The position numbers and the translations under genes are program-made. Under the pieces are notes generated by a model. The model was not told the DNA's origin, made no database searches, and saw only the letters and a program-made list of their open reading frames with translations. Shown piece by piece: positions 24,303-32,146 of a stretch of DNA of 50,299 nt (position 1 is the stretch's first letter; every line of letters starts with the position of its first letter). Origin of the DNA: JBBQAA01 sp038276395 (lineage in GTDB: Bacteria; Actinomycetota; Thermoleophilia; Solirubrobacterales; Solirubrobacteraceae); contig JBBQAA010000013.1 of the NCBI GenBank assembly GCA_038276395.1, positions 1 to 50,299 on the forward strand, in the 5' to 3' direction.

Positions 24303-26051
24303 ATGGCCAGCGTCACGAATGGGGAGATCGCCTCTGCCTTCGACGAACTGGCCGACCTCTACGAGCTCGACGGGGCGGTTGTCCATCGCGTGCTCGCCTA
24401 CCGCAACGCGGCCAAGGTGGTCCGCGAGGCGCCGCGGTCGGTGGCCGAGCTGACCCGGGCCGGCTCCGTGACGAGCCTCCCGGGGATCGGCAGGACGCTC
24501 GAGGAGAAGATCCGCGCGCTCCTCGACACCGGCACGATCCCCGCCGCCGAGAAGCTCCGCGCCAAGTACCCGCCGGGGCTCGTGGCCGTCGGGCACCTGC
24601 CCGGCCTCGGCCCGAAGAAGGTCCGCCGCCTGTTCGACGAGCTCGGGATCGACTCGCTCGAGGCGCTCCGGGCCGCGGCGGAGGCCGAGCGGATCCGCGG
24701 CCTGCGCGGCTTCGGCGAGAAGGCGGAGGAGGCGATCCTGACGGCGCTCTCGGCCGAGCACGCCGGCGAGCCCGGGGCGCGGATGCTGCTCTCCAAGGCG
24801 CGGGTCGTGGGCGACGCGGTGGTCGAGGCGCTGCGCGCCCGCGGCGGGCCGGAGGCGCGCGTCGAGCTCGCGGGCTCGGCCCGGCGCTGGGCCGACTCGG
24901 TCAAGGACCTCGACGTGATCGCGGCGGCGCCGGACCCCGCCGCGCTCGTCAGCGCGCTGGGGGAGCTCGATCTCGTGGAGTCGGTGTCCTCGAGCGGTGA
25001 GGTGGGCGCCCGGGCGGTGACCCACACAGGGCTGCGGATCGACCTGAAGGTCGTCGCGCCCGAGCAGTTCGGGAACCTGCTCCAGCACTTCACGGGCGCC
25101 AAGGCGCACAACGTGCAGCTCCGCGAGGCCGCGGTCCGGCGGGGGCTGCACGTCTCCGAGTACGGGATCGAGGACGACTCGACCGGCGAGACGGTCACGT
25201 GCGCGACCGAGGAGGAGGTCTACGAGCGGCTGGGGATGGCGTGGATCCCCCCCGAGCTCCGCGAGGGGCGCGGCGAGCTCGAGGCGGCCAGCGAGCGGGC
25301 GCTGCCCCAGCTCCTGCGCCGCGAGGACCTGCGCGGCGAGCTCCACTGCCACACGCTCCTCTCCGACGGCCGCGGCACGGTCGCGCAGATGGCCGCCGCC
25401 GCCGCCGAGCGCGGCCTCGAGTACATCGTCTTCACCGACCACTCGGCCTCGCACGGGTTCGGCAACGACGTCCCCGCCGAGGCGCTGCGGGCGCAGATCG
25501 AGGCCGTGCGGGAGGCCGACGCCGAGACGCCCGGGATCCGCCTGCTGATCGGCTCGGAGGTCAACATCGGGACCGACGGCGGGCTCGACTACCCGGACGA
25601 CCTCCTGGCCGAGCTCGACTGGGTCGTGGGCAGCGTGCACACCTCCTTCCGCATGGAATCAGAGCGCATGACCGCGCGTGTCGTGCGCGCGATGGAGCAC
25701 CCCTCGGTCGACGCGATCGGCCACCTGACGGGGCGGAAGATCGAGTCCCGCCCGCCCTACGCCCTCGACACCTACGCCGTGTTCGCCGCCGCCGCGCGCA
25801 CGGGGACGATGCTCGAGATCAACTCCGCGCCCGACCGCCGCGACCTGAACGACCTCCACGCGCGCGCGGCGGCCGCGGCGGGAGTGTGGATCACGGTCGA
25901 CACCGACGCCCACGCCCCGAAGAACCTCGACCTCGTGGTCTACGGCGTGGCCACCGCGCGGCGGGCGTGGCTGACCGCCGAGCAGGTGGCCAACACGCGC
26001 ACCTGGGCCGAGCTGCAGGAGCTCCGCAAGCCGGGCCGCGCGAAGGCGTAG
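24303..26051 (+). CDS. polX: Family X DNA polymerase / 3'-5' exonuclease PolX
   Basis: The 582-residue protein has helix-hairpin-helix regions near the N-terminus (VTSLPGIGRTLEEKI and LPGLGPKKVRRLFDELGI). A family X nucleotidyltransferase core follows with AGSARRWADSVKDLDVIAAA, whose Asp pair binds metal, and THTGLRIDLKVVAP. The C-terminal PHP domain has ELHCHTLLSDGRGT, FTDHS, IGSEVNIGTDG and VDTDAHAP. It probably fills short gaps in base-excision repair and proofreads with the PHP domain. The ATG at 24303 is preceded by a TACCAT box. Confidence 0.92.
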   Translation: MASVTNGEIASAFDELADLYELDGAVVHRVLAYRNAAKVVREAPRSVAELTRAGSVTSLPGIGRTLEEKIRALLDTGTIPAAEKLRAKYPPGLVAVGHLPGLGPKKVRRLFDELGIDSLEALRAAAEAERIRGLRGFGEKAEEAILTALSAEHAGEPGARMLLSKARVVGDAVVEALRARGGPEARVELAGSARRWADSVKDLDVIAAAPDPAALVSALGELDLVESVSSSGEVGARAVTHTGLRIDLKVVAPEQFGNLLQHFTGAKAHNVQLREAAVRRGLHVSEYGIEDDSTGETVTCATEEEVYERLGMAWIPPELREGRGELEAASERALPQLLRREDLRGELHCHTLLSDGRGTVAQMAAAAAERGLEYIVFTDHSASHGFGNDVPAEALRAQIEAVREADAETPGIRLLIGSEVNIGTDGGLDYPDDLLAELDWVVGSVHTSFRMESERMTARVVRAMEHPSVDAIGHLTGRKIESRPPYALDTYAVFAAAARTGTMLEINSAPDRRDLNDLHARAAAAAGVWITVDTDAHAPKNLDLVVYGVATARRAWLTAEQVANTRTWAELQELRKPGRAKA

Positions 26052-26066
26052 GCGCAGCCCCGCCGA

Positions 26067-27047
26067 TCAGCCTGGGAGCAGCCGCGGCAGCAGCTCCTCG
26101 GCCACGACGCGGTCGACGGCCACACGGGAGAACGGGCGCAGAAGCTCCGCCGCGCGCTCGGCGTAGTCCGGGACGGAGTCGTCCAGGGCGGCACGGATTG
26201 CGGCGGCGAGCCCGCCCGGGTTGGCGGCCACGAGCCGCGGGTCGAGCGCCCGGGCGAGCGCCAGCGCTACGTAGGGCCCCGGCGCCGGCGTCGTGACGAG
26301 CCGGCAGCCGTCGGCGAGCGCCTCGAGCTGGGCGATCCCGTAGTCCTCGCGCCGCGGGGCGGTGAGGAAGACCCGCGCGCGCCGGAGGAGCGCGCGGTAC
26401 TCGGCGGGCGGCAGGACCCCGGCGGCGCGGACGCCGTCGCCCGCCACCGGCGCGCGCGTGCCCGCCACGACGAGCGTCTCTCCCGGCCGCCGCGCCTGCC
26501 CCCACGCGGCAAGCACGCGGTCAAGGCCCTTCTTCGCAGGGTTGGCCGCGTAGGTCAGGGCGGCGATGTCGCGCGCGGGGGTCTCGGGGACTGGTCCGGA
26601 CGGCGCCACCGGCGCGGGCACGACGATCCCGCGCCCGGGCGCGAGGCCCGCCTCGGCCATTCCCCCCGGGGCCCAGGGCAGGAGCAGAGGGGCCGTGGCG
26701 AGCCGCCGCCGCTCGAGCGGCCGCTGCCAGATCCCGTGGCGCCCCGGCCGGGTGGTGGCGGCGGGGGCGTCGAAGCGGATCGCGCCCGCCTCGGGCCACA
26801 GCAGCGCCGCGGTCACCGTCGAGTATATGATGGCGCGGGGGCGTTCCCCGGCGATCGCCTCCCGCGCCGCCGACCGCGCCGCGCGCGCCTGCGCGAGGTC
26901 CGTGAGCGCGAGGGTCCGCACCTCGCGCGGCCGCGCCGCCCGCGCCACGGCGACCGACGCGCCCGCCCGCCGCAGCGAGGCGGCGAGCTCGTCGTCGGCG
27001 GCGCGCAGGCCGCCCGTCGTGCCCAGCGAGACGAGGAGGACGTCCAC
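26067..27047 (-). CDS. Glycosyltransferase family 4-like protein
   Basis: The protein of about 326 residues has a GT-B layout. The N-terminal half is MDVLLVSLGTTGGLRAADDELA with AIIYSTVTAALLWPEAGAIR. The C-terminal half has LTYAANPAKKGLDRVLAAW, a nucleotide-sugar-binding EDYGIAQLEALADGCRLVTT segment with the E-x7-E-like pattern, and GGLAAAIRAALDD. It probably transfers a sugar from a nucleotide donor; donor and acceptor are unknown. It is shorter than most GT4 enzymes. GTG 27047 is used: a CATAGT box on the minus strand is 8 nt upstream and overlaps the promoter of the divergent DUF554 gene. Confidence 0.75.
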   Translation of the reverse strand: MDVLLVSLGTTGGLRAADDELAASLRRAGASVAVARAARPREVRTLALTDLAQARAARSAAREAIAGERPRAIIYSTVTAALLWPEAGAIRFDAPAATTRPGRHGIWQRPLERRRLATAPLLLPWAPGGMAEAGLAPGRGIVVPAPVAPSGPVPETPARDIAALTYAANPAKKGLDRVLAAWGQARRPGETLVVAGTRAPVAGDGVRAAGVLPPAEYRALLRRARVFLTAPRREDYGIAQLEALADGCRLVTTPAPGPYVALALARALDPRLVAANPGGLAAAIRAALDDSVPDYAERAAELLRPFSRVAVDRVVAEELLPRLLPG

Positions 27048-27054
27048 GCGCTGA

Positions 27055-27061
27055 CACTATG
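27055..27061. promoter_or_regulatory. Overlapping divergent -10 boxes, glycosyltransferase and DUF554 gene
   Basis: CACTAT (27055-27060, plus) is 9 nt before the DUF554 ATG. CATAGT (27061-27056, minus) is 8 nt before the glycosyltransferase GTG. The hexamers are nearly coincident. Confidence 0.45.
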
Positions 27062-27069
27062 AGCCGCGC

Positions 27070-27810
27070 ATGACCGGAACGTTCATCAACGTCGGCACCA
27101 TCCTCGCGGGCACCATCGTCGGCGGCGCGCTCGGCGGACGGCTGCCCGCGGGCATCCAGGCGCGCGTGCTCGCCGGACTCGCCCTCGTCACGCTCGTGAT
27201 CGGGATGGACGACGCGCTGCACTGGCGGGCGACGAACCCGCTCTACGTGCTCGGCGGCGTCCTGATCGGAGGAATCATCGGCGAGGCGATCGGCATCGAG
27301 CGCCGCCTCGGGACGCTCGGCGATGCGCTGCAGCGGCGCTTCGGCACCCGCGGGGAGGGGTCTGACCCCGCTCAGGATTCCGCTCCGGCCTCGGGCGCCG
27401 CCTCGCGCCTCTCCGAGGCGTTCTTCGCCGCGAGCCTGCTCTTCTGCGTTGGCCCCCTGACCGTGCTCGGCTCGATCCAGGACGGCCTGACAGGCGACTA
27501 CCGGAGCCTCGCCACCAAGGCCGTGCTTGACGGCTTCGCCTCGATCGCGCTCTCGGCCACGCTCGGCTGGGGCGTCGCGCTGGCGGCGGGCTCCGTCCTC
27601 GTCATCCAGGGCGCGCTGACGCTCGGCGCCGGCCTCTTTCACTCAGTGCTCACCGGCGAGGCGCTGCAGGCGCTGACGAGCGCGGGCGGGATCCTCATCA
27701 TCGGGATCTCGCTGCGGCTCGCCGACCTCAAGGACGTCAAGGTGGGGAACTTCCTCCCTGCGCTCGTCATCGCCCCCGCGCTCGTCGGCCTCGTCTCGCT
27801 CCTGCGGTAG
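27070..27810 (+). CDS. DUF554-family membrane protein
   Basis: The 246-residue protein has about seven hydrophobic segments. Family landmarks are the N-terminal GTFINVGTILAGTIVGGALG, GGVLIGGIIGEAIGIERRL, SLLFCVGPLTVLGSIQDGL, KAVLDGFASIALSATLGWG and GGILIIGISLRLADLKDVKV. It matches the DUF554 (YqgA/YdfK) family, which are putative transporters of unknown substrate. The ATG at 27070 is 9 nt from a CACTAT box. Confidence 0.85.
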   Translation: MTGTFINVGTILAGTIVGGALGGRLPAGIQARVLAGLALVTLVIGMDDALHWRATNPLYVLGGVLIGGIIGEAIGIERRLGTLGDALQRRFGTRGEGSDPAQDSAPASGAASRLSEAFFAASLLFCVGPLTVLGSIQDGLTGDYRSLATKAVLDGFASIALSATLGWGVALAAGSVLVIQGALTLGAGLFHSVLTGEALQALTSAGGILIIGISLRLADLKDVKVGNFLPALVIAPALVGLVSLLR

Positions 27811-27829
27811 CGCCGCGCCGCGGTCGCTC

Positions 27830-28369
27830 CTACCCGGCCGTCTCGGCCGGCGCGCGATCGAGCTCGAAGAAGGACGCCTTGAAGCCCGGGGTGCGCACGA
27901 GCGCGATCGGCTCCCACGCCTTGCGGGTCTCGAGGAAGAAGCGCACGCCGTCCCGTTCCTCGATGGCCGCCACGGCGCCGTCCTGCCGGCGCCAGTGGAA
28001 GGCCCAGATGATCGCGCCGCCCGCGAAGATCCCCGGCACCTGGGGGAAGAGGAAGGACAGCCCGGCGGCGACGAGCGTCAGCAGCAGGAGCGGCCACAGG
28101 CGGTTCAGGAGCACGCGCCCGGCCCGCGCCTCGGGCAGCGTCGGGGTCGCGCGCGCGCTCGCCACCAGGCGGCGGATGCCCGGGTTGACCTCGTCCCGGC
28201 GCCCGAGGTAGAGCCCGTAGCCGGCGCACACGACCCACCAGCCCGCGAGCGCGAGCACGAGCACGGAGTCCCCCTCCCGCGAGGCCCCGGTGACGGCCAG
28301 CGCGCCGAGCAGGCTCGCGGTCGCCGCGCTCGAGAGCACGGTCGCGCGCAGGAAGTCCACGAAGCGCAT
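27830..28369 (-). CDS. Hypothetical membrane protein
   Basis: The 179-residue protein has about four hydrophobic segments (residues 10-27, 36-54, 92-110 and 113-128), then a soluble C-terminal region of about 45 residues (GVRFFLETRKAWEPIALVRTPG) rich in beta strand. It starts with an ATG overlapping the stop of the trehalose-phosphatase gene, so both are in one message. I do not recognise the family. Confidence 0.7.
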   Translation of the reverse strand: MRFVDFLRATVLSSAATASLLGALAVTGASREGDSVLVLALAGWWVVCAGYGLYLGRRDEVNPGIRRLVASARATPTLPEARAGRVLLNRLWPLLLLTLVAAGLSFLFPQVPGIFAGGAIIWAFHWRRQDGAVAAIEERDGVRFFLETRKAWEPIALVRTPGFKASFFELDRAPAETAG

Positions 28370-29175
28370 CAGGCCGCCGCCAGCTCGCCGAGCAGCCCGA
28401 CGACGCCGCCCGGGCCGTCCACCGTGACGTCGGCCTCCGCGAGGATGGCCGGCGGTCCCTCCTCAGAGGCGACGCCGACGCGGACCGTGTGCTCGAGGCT
28501 GCCCTCGGCCTGCAGATCGGCCAGCGCCCGGAAGGCGTCGAGGTCGGTGGCGTCGTCCCCCGCGTAGAGCGCGGCCCGCACCGGCGTCCCGGCCAGGAGC
28601 GCGCGCACACCCTCCCCCTTGTCGATGGGGACGGAGGGACGCACCTCGAGCACCTTGCGGCCCCAGTGGATCCAGAAGCCCTCCGCCTCGGCGCGCGCGG
28701 CGAGCTCCTGCACGGCCGCCCGCGCCGCCTCCTCGTCGCGCGCCCCGCGCCAGTGAAAGGCGGCGATCGGCCCCTTGTCCTCCCGCCGCACCCCGAGGGT
28801 CCTGAGCACGGGAGTCTCCGCCGCGCGCACGAACGCGGTCACCCGCGCGGGCCATTCGGCCAGGCGCGGGTCGAGGCGGGGCTTGGTCCAGCCCGCCCGC
28901 AGGAGCTCCGCCCCGTGGGTCCCGACGTAGTGCACCGAGCCGAGCCCGACCATCCCCCGCGCGTCCGAGGCTCGGCGGCCGGTGACACAGGCCACGAGCC
29001 CGTAGATCTCCGTCAGTCGCGCGAGCCAGGCCTGGGTGCCCGAGGGCACGGCCGCGCGGTCGGCGCGGCGGACGATCGGCGCGAGCGTGCCGTCCACGTC
29101 GAGCAGGATCGCGGCGCGGGCCGGGGCCTCGCGGAGAGGGGCGAGGGCGTCGGCGAGCGAGGGCGCCGCGGTCAC
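28369..29175 (-). CDS. otsB: Trehalose-6-phosphate phosphatase
   Basis: The protein of about 268 residues is a HAD-superfamily phosphatase. Motif I is AAILLDVDGTLAPIV with the nucleophile Asp, motif II lies in LVACVTGRRASDAR, and motifs III/IV are PSVPIDKGEGVRAL and AALYAGDDATDLDAF. This fits OtsB, which dephosphorylates trehalose-6-phosphate; no trehalose-phosphate synthase is in the window. GTG 29175 is chosen: the sequence upstream overlaps the divergent transporter gene, and CATACT on the minus strand is 6 nt upstream. Confidence 0.85.
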   Translation of the reverse strand: MTAAPSLADALAPLREAPARAAILLDVDGTLAPIVRRADRAAVPSGTQAWLARLTEIYGLVACVTGRRASDARGMVGLGSVHYVGTHGAELLRAGWTKPRLDPRLAEWPARVTAFVRAAETPVLRTLGVRREDKGPIAAFHWRGARDEEAARAAVQELAARAEAEGFWIHWGRKVLEVRPSVPIDKGEGVRALLAGTPVRAALYAGDDATDLDAFRALADLQAEGSLEHTVRVGVASEEGPPAILAEADVTVDGPGGVVGLLGELAAA

Positions 29176-29180
29176 GGACC

Positions 29181-29187
29181 TAGTATG
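29181..29187. promoter_or_regulatory. Overlapping divergent -10 boxes, otsB and TSUP genes
   Basis: TAGTAT (29181-29186, plus) is 11 nt before the TSUP ATG. CATACT (29187-29182, minus) is 6 nt before the otsB GTG. Confidence 0.45.
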
Positions 29188-29197
29188 CCCGGGCGCC

Positions 29198-29563
29198 ATG
29201 GCCGTATCCGCCCGGACCGGCAAGCTCGCGGCGATCGGCACCCTCGCCGGGCTGTTCTCCGGGCTCTTCGGCGTCGGTGGCGGCACGGTCATCGTCCCGC
29301 TGCTCATCCTGTGGATGGCCTACGACGAGAAGGCGGCGACGGCGACCTCGCTCGGGGCGATCATCATCACCGCGACCGTCGGGGTCGCCGCCCAGCTCGC
29401 CTACGGGAACGTCGACGTGGGCAAAGCGGCGCTCGTCGGGATCCCGGCGCTGCTCGGCGTGGTCCTCGGCACCGCACTCCAGCAGCGGCTCTCGTCGCGG
29501 AACCTGACCCTGGCCTTCGCCGCGCTGCTCGCCGCGGTCGCGGTCCACCTCATCCTCAAGTGA
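29198..29563 (+). CDS. Half-size TSUP (TauE/SafE) membrane protein A
   Basis: The 121-residue protein has four membrane segments and corresponds to one repeat of a TauE/SafE sulfite-exporter family transporter. The repeat signature LFSGLFGVGGGTVIVPLLIL is at residues 19-38, followed by ATATSLGAIIITATVG and a short C-terminal span AALLAAVAVHLILK. Full-length family members have two such repeats in one chain of about 250 residues. Here the second half is a separate gene that overlaps the stop by four bases, so the two products probably assemble. Relatives transport sulfur-containing anions; the substrate here is unknown. Confidence 0.85.
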   Translation: MAVSARTGKLAAIGTLAGLFSGLFGVGGGTVIVPLLILWMAYDEKAATATSLGAIIITATVGVAAQLAYGNVDVGKAALVGIPALLGVVLGTALQQRLSSRNLTLAFAALLAAVAVHLILK

Positions 29564-29949
29564 TCGCCCTCGCGCTCATCGGCCTGCTCGCGGGAGCCCT
29601 CTCGGGACTCTTCGGGGTGGGCGGGGGGATCCTCTTCGTGCCCGCGCTGACCCTCGTCGGCGGTCTCTCCCAGGTGCACGCGGAGGCGACCTCGCTGCTG
29701 GCCATCGTCCCCGTCGCCGCGCTCGGGACCTGGCGCCAGCACCGCTACGGCAACCTCCGCCCGCGCGACGCCCTGCTCGTCGGCGCGCTCTCGGCGGGCG
29801 GCGCCGTCGGCGGGGTGGCGCTGGCCAACGTGCTCCCCGACCGCACGCTCGAGCTCGGCTTCGCCGTCCTGACGCTCCTCGTCGCCGCGCAGCTTGCACG
29901 CCAGGCGCTGCTATCTGACGATGGTGAAGCGGAGGGGGCGGGGCGTTGA
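29560..29949 (+). CDS. Half-size TSUP (TauE/SafE) membrane protein B
   Basis: The 129-residue product starts with GTG overlapping the stop of the first half (GTGA). It repeats the pattern: LAGALSGLFGVGGGILFVP, AEATSLLAIVPVAALG, ALLVGALSAGGAVGG and LELGFAVLTLLVAAQL, giving four spans and a charged tail. The two halves share SGLFGVGGG and EATSL/ATATSL motifs but are not identical, as expected for the N and C halves of the family. Co-translation suggests a heterodimer that rebuilds the usual eight-span transporter. Confidence 0.85.
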   Translation: MIALALIGLLAGALSGLFGVGGGILFVPALTLVGGLSQVHAEATSLLAIVPVAALGTWRQHRYGNLRPRDALLVGALSAGGAVGGVALANVLPDRTLELGFAVLTLLVAAQLARQALLSDDGEAEGAGR

Positions 29950-29967
29950 GCTTCGCATGCCGCGATT

Positions 29968-30222
29968 CTAAGCGGAATCCGGGCCGGGATCGCTCGGATG
30001 GCCGGGGGTCAACTCGGTCATACGGACCGGGGGCGCCGGCCCAGGCGTCCGGAGCGCCTCGATCCGAACGGGGCGGGATTCGCTCTCACGGGCTGCTCGG
30101 CGCACGCGGACGTCGGACCCGTCGGCCTCGAAGAGAACCTCGTCTCCCGGCTCGATCCCGAGCCGATCCCGGATCGCCTTGGGGATCACCACCTGGCCCT
30201 TCGCCCCTACGCGGTGAGTCAT
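29968..30222 (-). CDS. AbrB/MazE-type antitoxin-like protein
   Basis: The 84-residue protein opens with a complete SpoVT/AbrB swapped-hairpin domain: THRVGAKGQVVIPKAIRDRL then GIEPGDEVLFEADGSDVRVR. The C-terminal 40 residues are Pro/Arg-rich and disordered-looking, where an antitoxin would normally wrap its toxin. It is likely a former VapB-type antitoxin. The expected downstream toxin is not on the same strand: a damaged PIN-domain gene lies next to its 5' end, pointing the other way. It may still be expressed, but no ribosome-binding site is evident. Confidence 0.6.
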   Translation of the reverse strand: MTHRVGAKGQVVIPKAIRDRLGIEPGDEVLFEADGSDVRVRRAARESESRPVRIEALRTPGPAPPVRMTELTPGHPSDPGPDSA

Positions 30223-30258
30223 ACAAGCGAGCGCCAGCGACCTCCTCACCGAGCGACG

Positions 30259-30594
30259 CCGGCGAGCGTGCGCGAGGCGTGGCTCGAGGAGGGTGCGGCG
30301 ATGTGCTCGATCAACCTGGGAGAGGCGCGCTATCTCGAGCTCCGGGCGCGCGGAGCCCAGGAAAACGGGGTCGGCGGTCGAGGCGGCGCGGCGGGATCTC
30401 GACTGCGTCGATCCCGACTGGCCGCTCGTCCGGGCCGCGGTCAACGCCGTGGGCGGATCTCCTACGCGGACGCCTTCTGCGTGGCGACCGCGGAGCGTCT
30501 CGGGACGACGCTGATGACCGAGGACCCGGAGATCGTCGCGTGGGTCAAGGAGCGGGGCGGAGAGGTCATCGACCTCCGCCGGGATGACGGCTGA
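30259..30594 (+). pseudogene. VapC-like PIN-domain toxin remnant
   Basis: The plus strand encodes SVREAWLEEGAAMCSINLGE then ARYLELRARGAQ; after a frameshift near 30370 it reads SAVEAARRDLDCVDPDWPLV. After a second shift near 30455 it returns to the first frame with ISYADAFCVATAERLGTTLM and EDPEIVAWVKERGGEVIDL. These are blocks of VapC toxins, including the YADAF motif with a metal-binding Asp. The N-terminal strand with the first catalytic Asp is missing. The gene is therefore inactive by truncation and two frameshifts. Confidence 0.7.
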
Positions 30595-30597
30595 CCC

Positions 30598-32133
30598 CTA
30601 CGCAGCCGCGGCCGGCCCCGCCGCGCCGCCGTGGAAGTCCGAGGCGCGGATCAGCGCGAGCGCTCCCACCGCGCCGACGAGCGCGACGCTCCCGCCGACG
30701 ACGAACAGGTGGTTCAGCCCGTTCACGTAGCTCGAGGTGAAGAGCTCGAGGATGCGCGGCCGCGCCGCGGGCGGGGCCTTCGCCGCGACCATCTGCCCCT
30801 GCCCGCCCGCGAACGCCTCGGCGATCCCCTTCGCGCGCCCGGCCAGACCCGGCATCCCCTGCAGCGCGCGCTCGGTCTTCAGCGTGATCTCGTGCTGGAG
30901 GAGCGCGCCGAGCACGGCGATCCCCGTGGCCACGCCGAGCTGGCGGAACGTGTTGTTGATCCCCGAGGCCATGCCACTGCGCGCCGGGGCGACGACACCG
31001 ACCGCCGTCGATACGAGCGGCGCGTTGACCATCCCCACCCCGACCCCGGCGACGAGGAAGCCGGGCAGGAGCGCCGTCCACGCGCTGTCGGTCGAGAGCC
31101 CGCCCATGAGCAGCAGCCCGGTGCCGACGAGCACGAGCCCGAAGGACAGCAGCGCGCGAACCGGCATCCGCACGGAGAGGCGCCCGGCGATCGGCGCCAC
31201 GAAGAACGACAGGACGGTGATGGGCAGGAAGCGCAGGCCGGCGTCGAGCGGCTTGTATCCCAGCACGCCCTGGATGTAGAGCGTGATGTAGAGGAACATC
31301 GCGAACATGCTCGCGGAGATCGTGAAGCCGACGAGCGCGGCGCCGGTGAACGTGCGGTTGCGGAACAGCGTGAGGTCGAACATCGGCCGCTCCTGGCGCA
31401 GCTCGATGACCACGAAGGCGATCATGAGCAGCGGCGCGGCGATGAAGAGCACGACGATGAGCGGCGAGCTCCAGCCCTTGGCATTGCCCCGCACGACCGC
31501 GAAGACGAGCGCGAACAGGGAGAGGGAGAAGGTCACGAGGCCCGCCCAGTCGATCCCGGTGGCCTCGGGGTCGGAGCTCTCCTTGACGCGGGTCAGCGTG
31601 ACGAGGAGTGCCAGCGCGCCCACCGGCACGTTGACGAAGAAGATCCCCTGCCAGCCCACGGAGTCGGTGATCGCGCCGCCGATGAGCGGCCCGACGGCCA
31701 CCGCGGCGCCGATCGTCGCGCCGTAGATCCCGAACGCGGTGCCGCGCTCCTTGCCCTCGAAGGCGTCGGCGACGAGCGCCAGCGAGGTGGCGAACATGAC
31801 CGAGCCGCCGACGCCCTGGGCGGCGCGGGCGAAGTTCAGCACGAGCGGGGTGCCCGCGAGGCCGCAGGCGACCGAGGCGAGCGTGAAGATGACGAGGCCG
31901 CCGGCGAACACACGGCGGCGACCGAGCAGATCGGCCAGGGCGCCGGCGGTGAGCAGGAGGCTCGCCAGGGAGAGGGAATAGGCGTCAACGACCCACTGGA
32001 GGTCCGAGAAGCTCGAGCCGAGGTCAGACTGGATCTTCGGCAGCGCGACGTTGACGATCGTGATGTCGAGCAGCAGCATGAACATGCCGATGCAGACCGC
32101 CCCGAGCGTCCACCACTTGTTTCCCCGGTCCAT
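30598..32133 (-). CDS. MFS drug-exporter-like protein (DHA2, 14-span)
   Basis: The 511-residue protein has the EmrB/QacA layout: LLLDITIVNVALPKIQSDL in span 1, QWVVDAYSLSLASLLL, motif A as GALADLLGRRRVF, RAAQGVGGSVMFATSLALV, and a motif C-like region GAAVAVGPLIGGAI. About 14 hydrophobic segments can be counted. It probably exports small hydrophobic compounds using the proton gradient. The C-terminus ends in Ala-rich sequence. The ATG at 32133 is 7 nt from a CATAGT box. It is divergent from the mannosyltransferase-like gene with a 10-base gap, and convergent with the VapC remnant. Confidence 0.88.
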   Translation of the reverse strand: MDRGNKWWTLGAVCIGMFMLLLDITIVNVALPKIQSDLGSSFSDLQWVVDAYSLSLASLLLTAGALADLLGRRRVFAGGLVIFTLASVACGLAGTPLVLNFARAAQGVGGSVMFATSLALVADAFEGKERGTAFGIYGATIGAAVAVGPLIGGAITDSVGWQGIFFVNVPVGALALLVTLTRVKESSDPEATGIDWAGLVTFSLSLFALVFAVVRGNAKGWSSPLIVVLFIAAPLLMIAFVVIELRQERPMFDLTLFRNRTFTGAALVGFTISASMFAMFLYITLYIQGVLGYKPLDAGLRFLPITVLSFFVAPIAGRLSVRMPVRALLSFGLVLVGTGLLLMGGLSTDSAWTALLPGFLVAGVGVGMVNAPLVSTAVGVVAPARSGMASGINNTFRQLGVATGIAVLGALLQHEITLKTERALQGMPGLAGRAKGIAEAFAGGQGQMVAAKAPPAARPRILELFTSSYVNGLNHLFVVGGSVALVGAVGALALIRASDFHGGAAGPAAAA

Positions 32134-32140
32134 GTCGGGG

Positions 32141-32146
32141 ACTATG
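32141..32146 (-). promoter_or_regulatory. -10 box of the MFS gene (leaderless)
   Basis: CATAGT on the minus strand lies 7 nt before the MFS ATG. The box overlaps the ATG (32144) of the divergent gene. Confidence 0.45.

Noticed and set aside
29968..30594. A working AbrB-VapC toxin-antitoxin module
   Set aside because: The PIN toxin lacks its N-terminal catalytic Asp and has two frameshifts.
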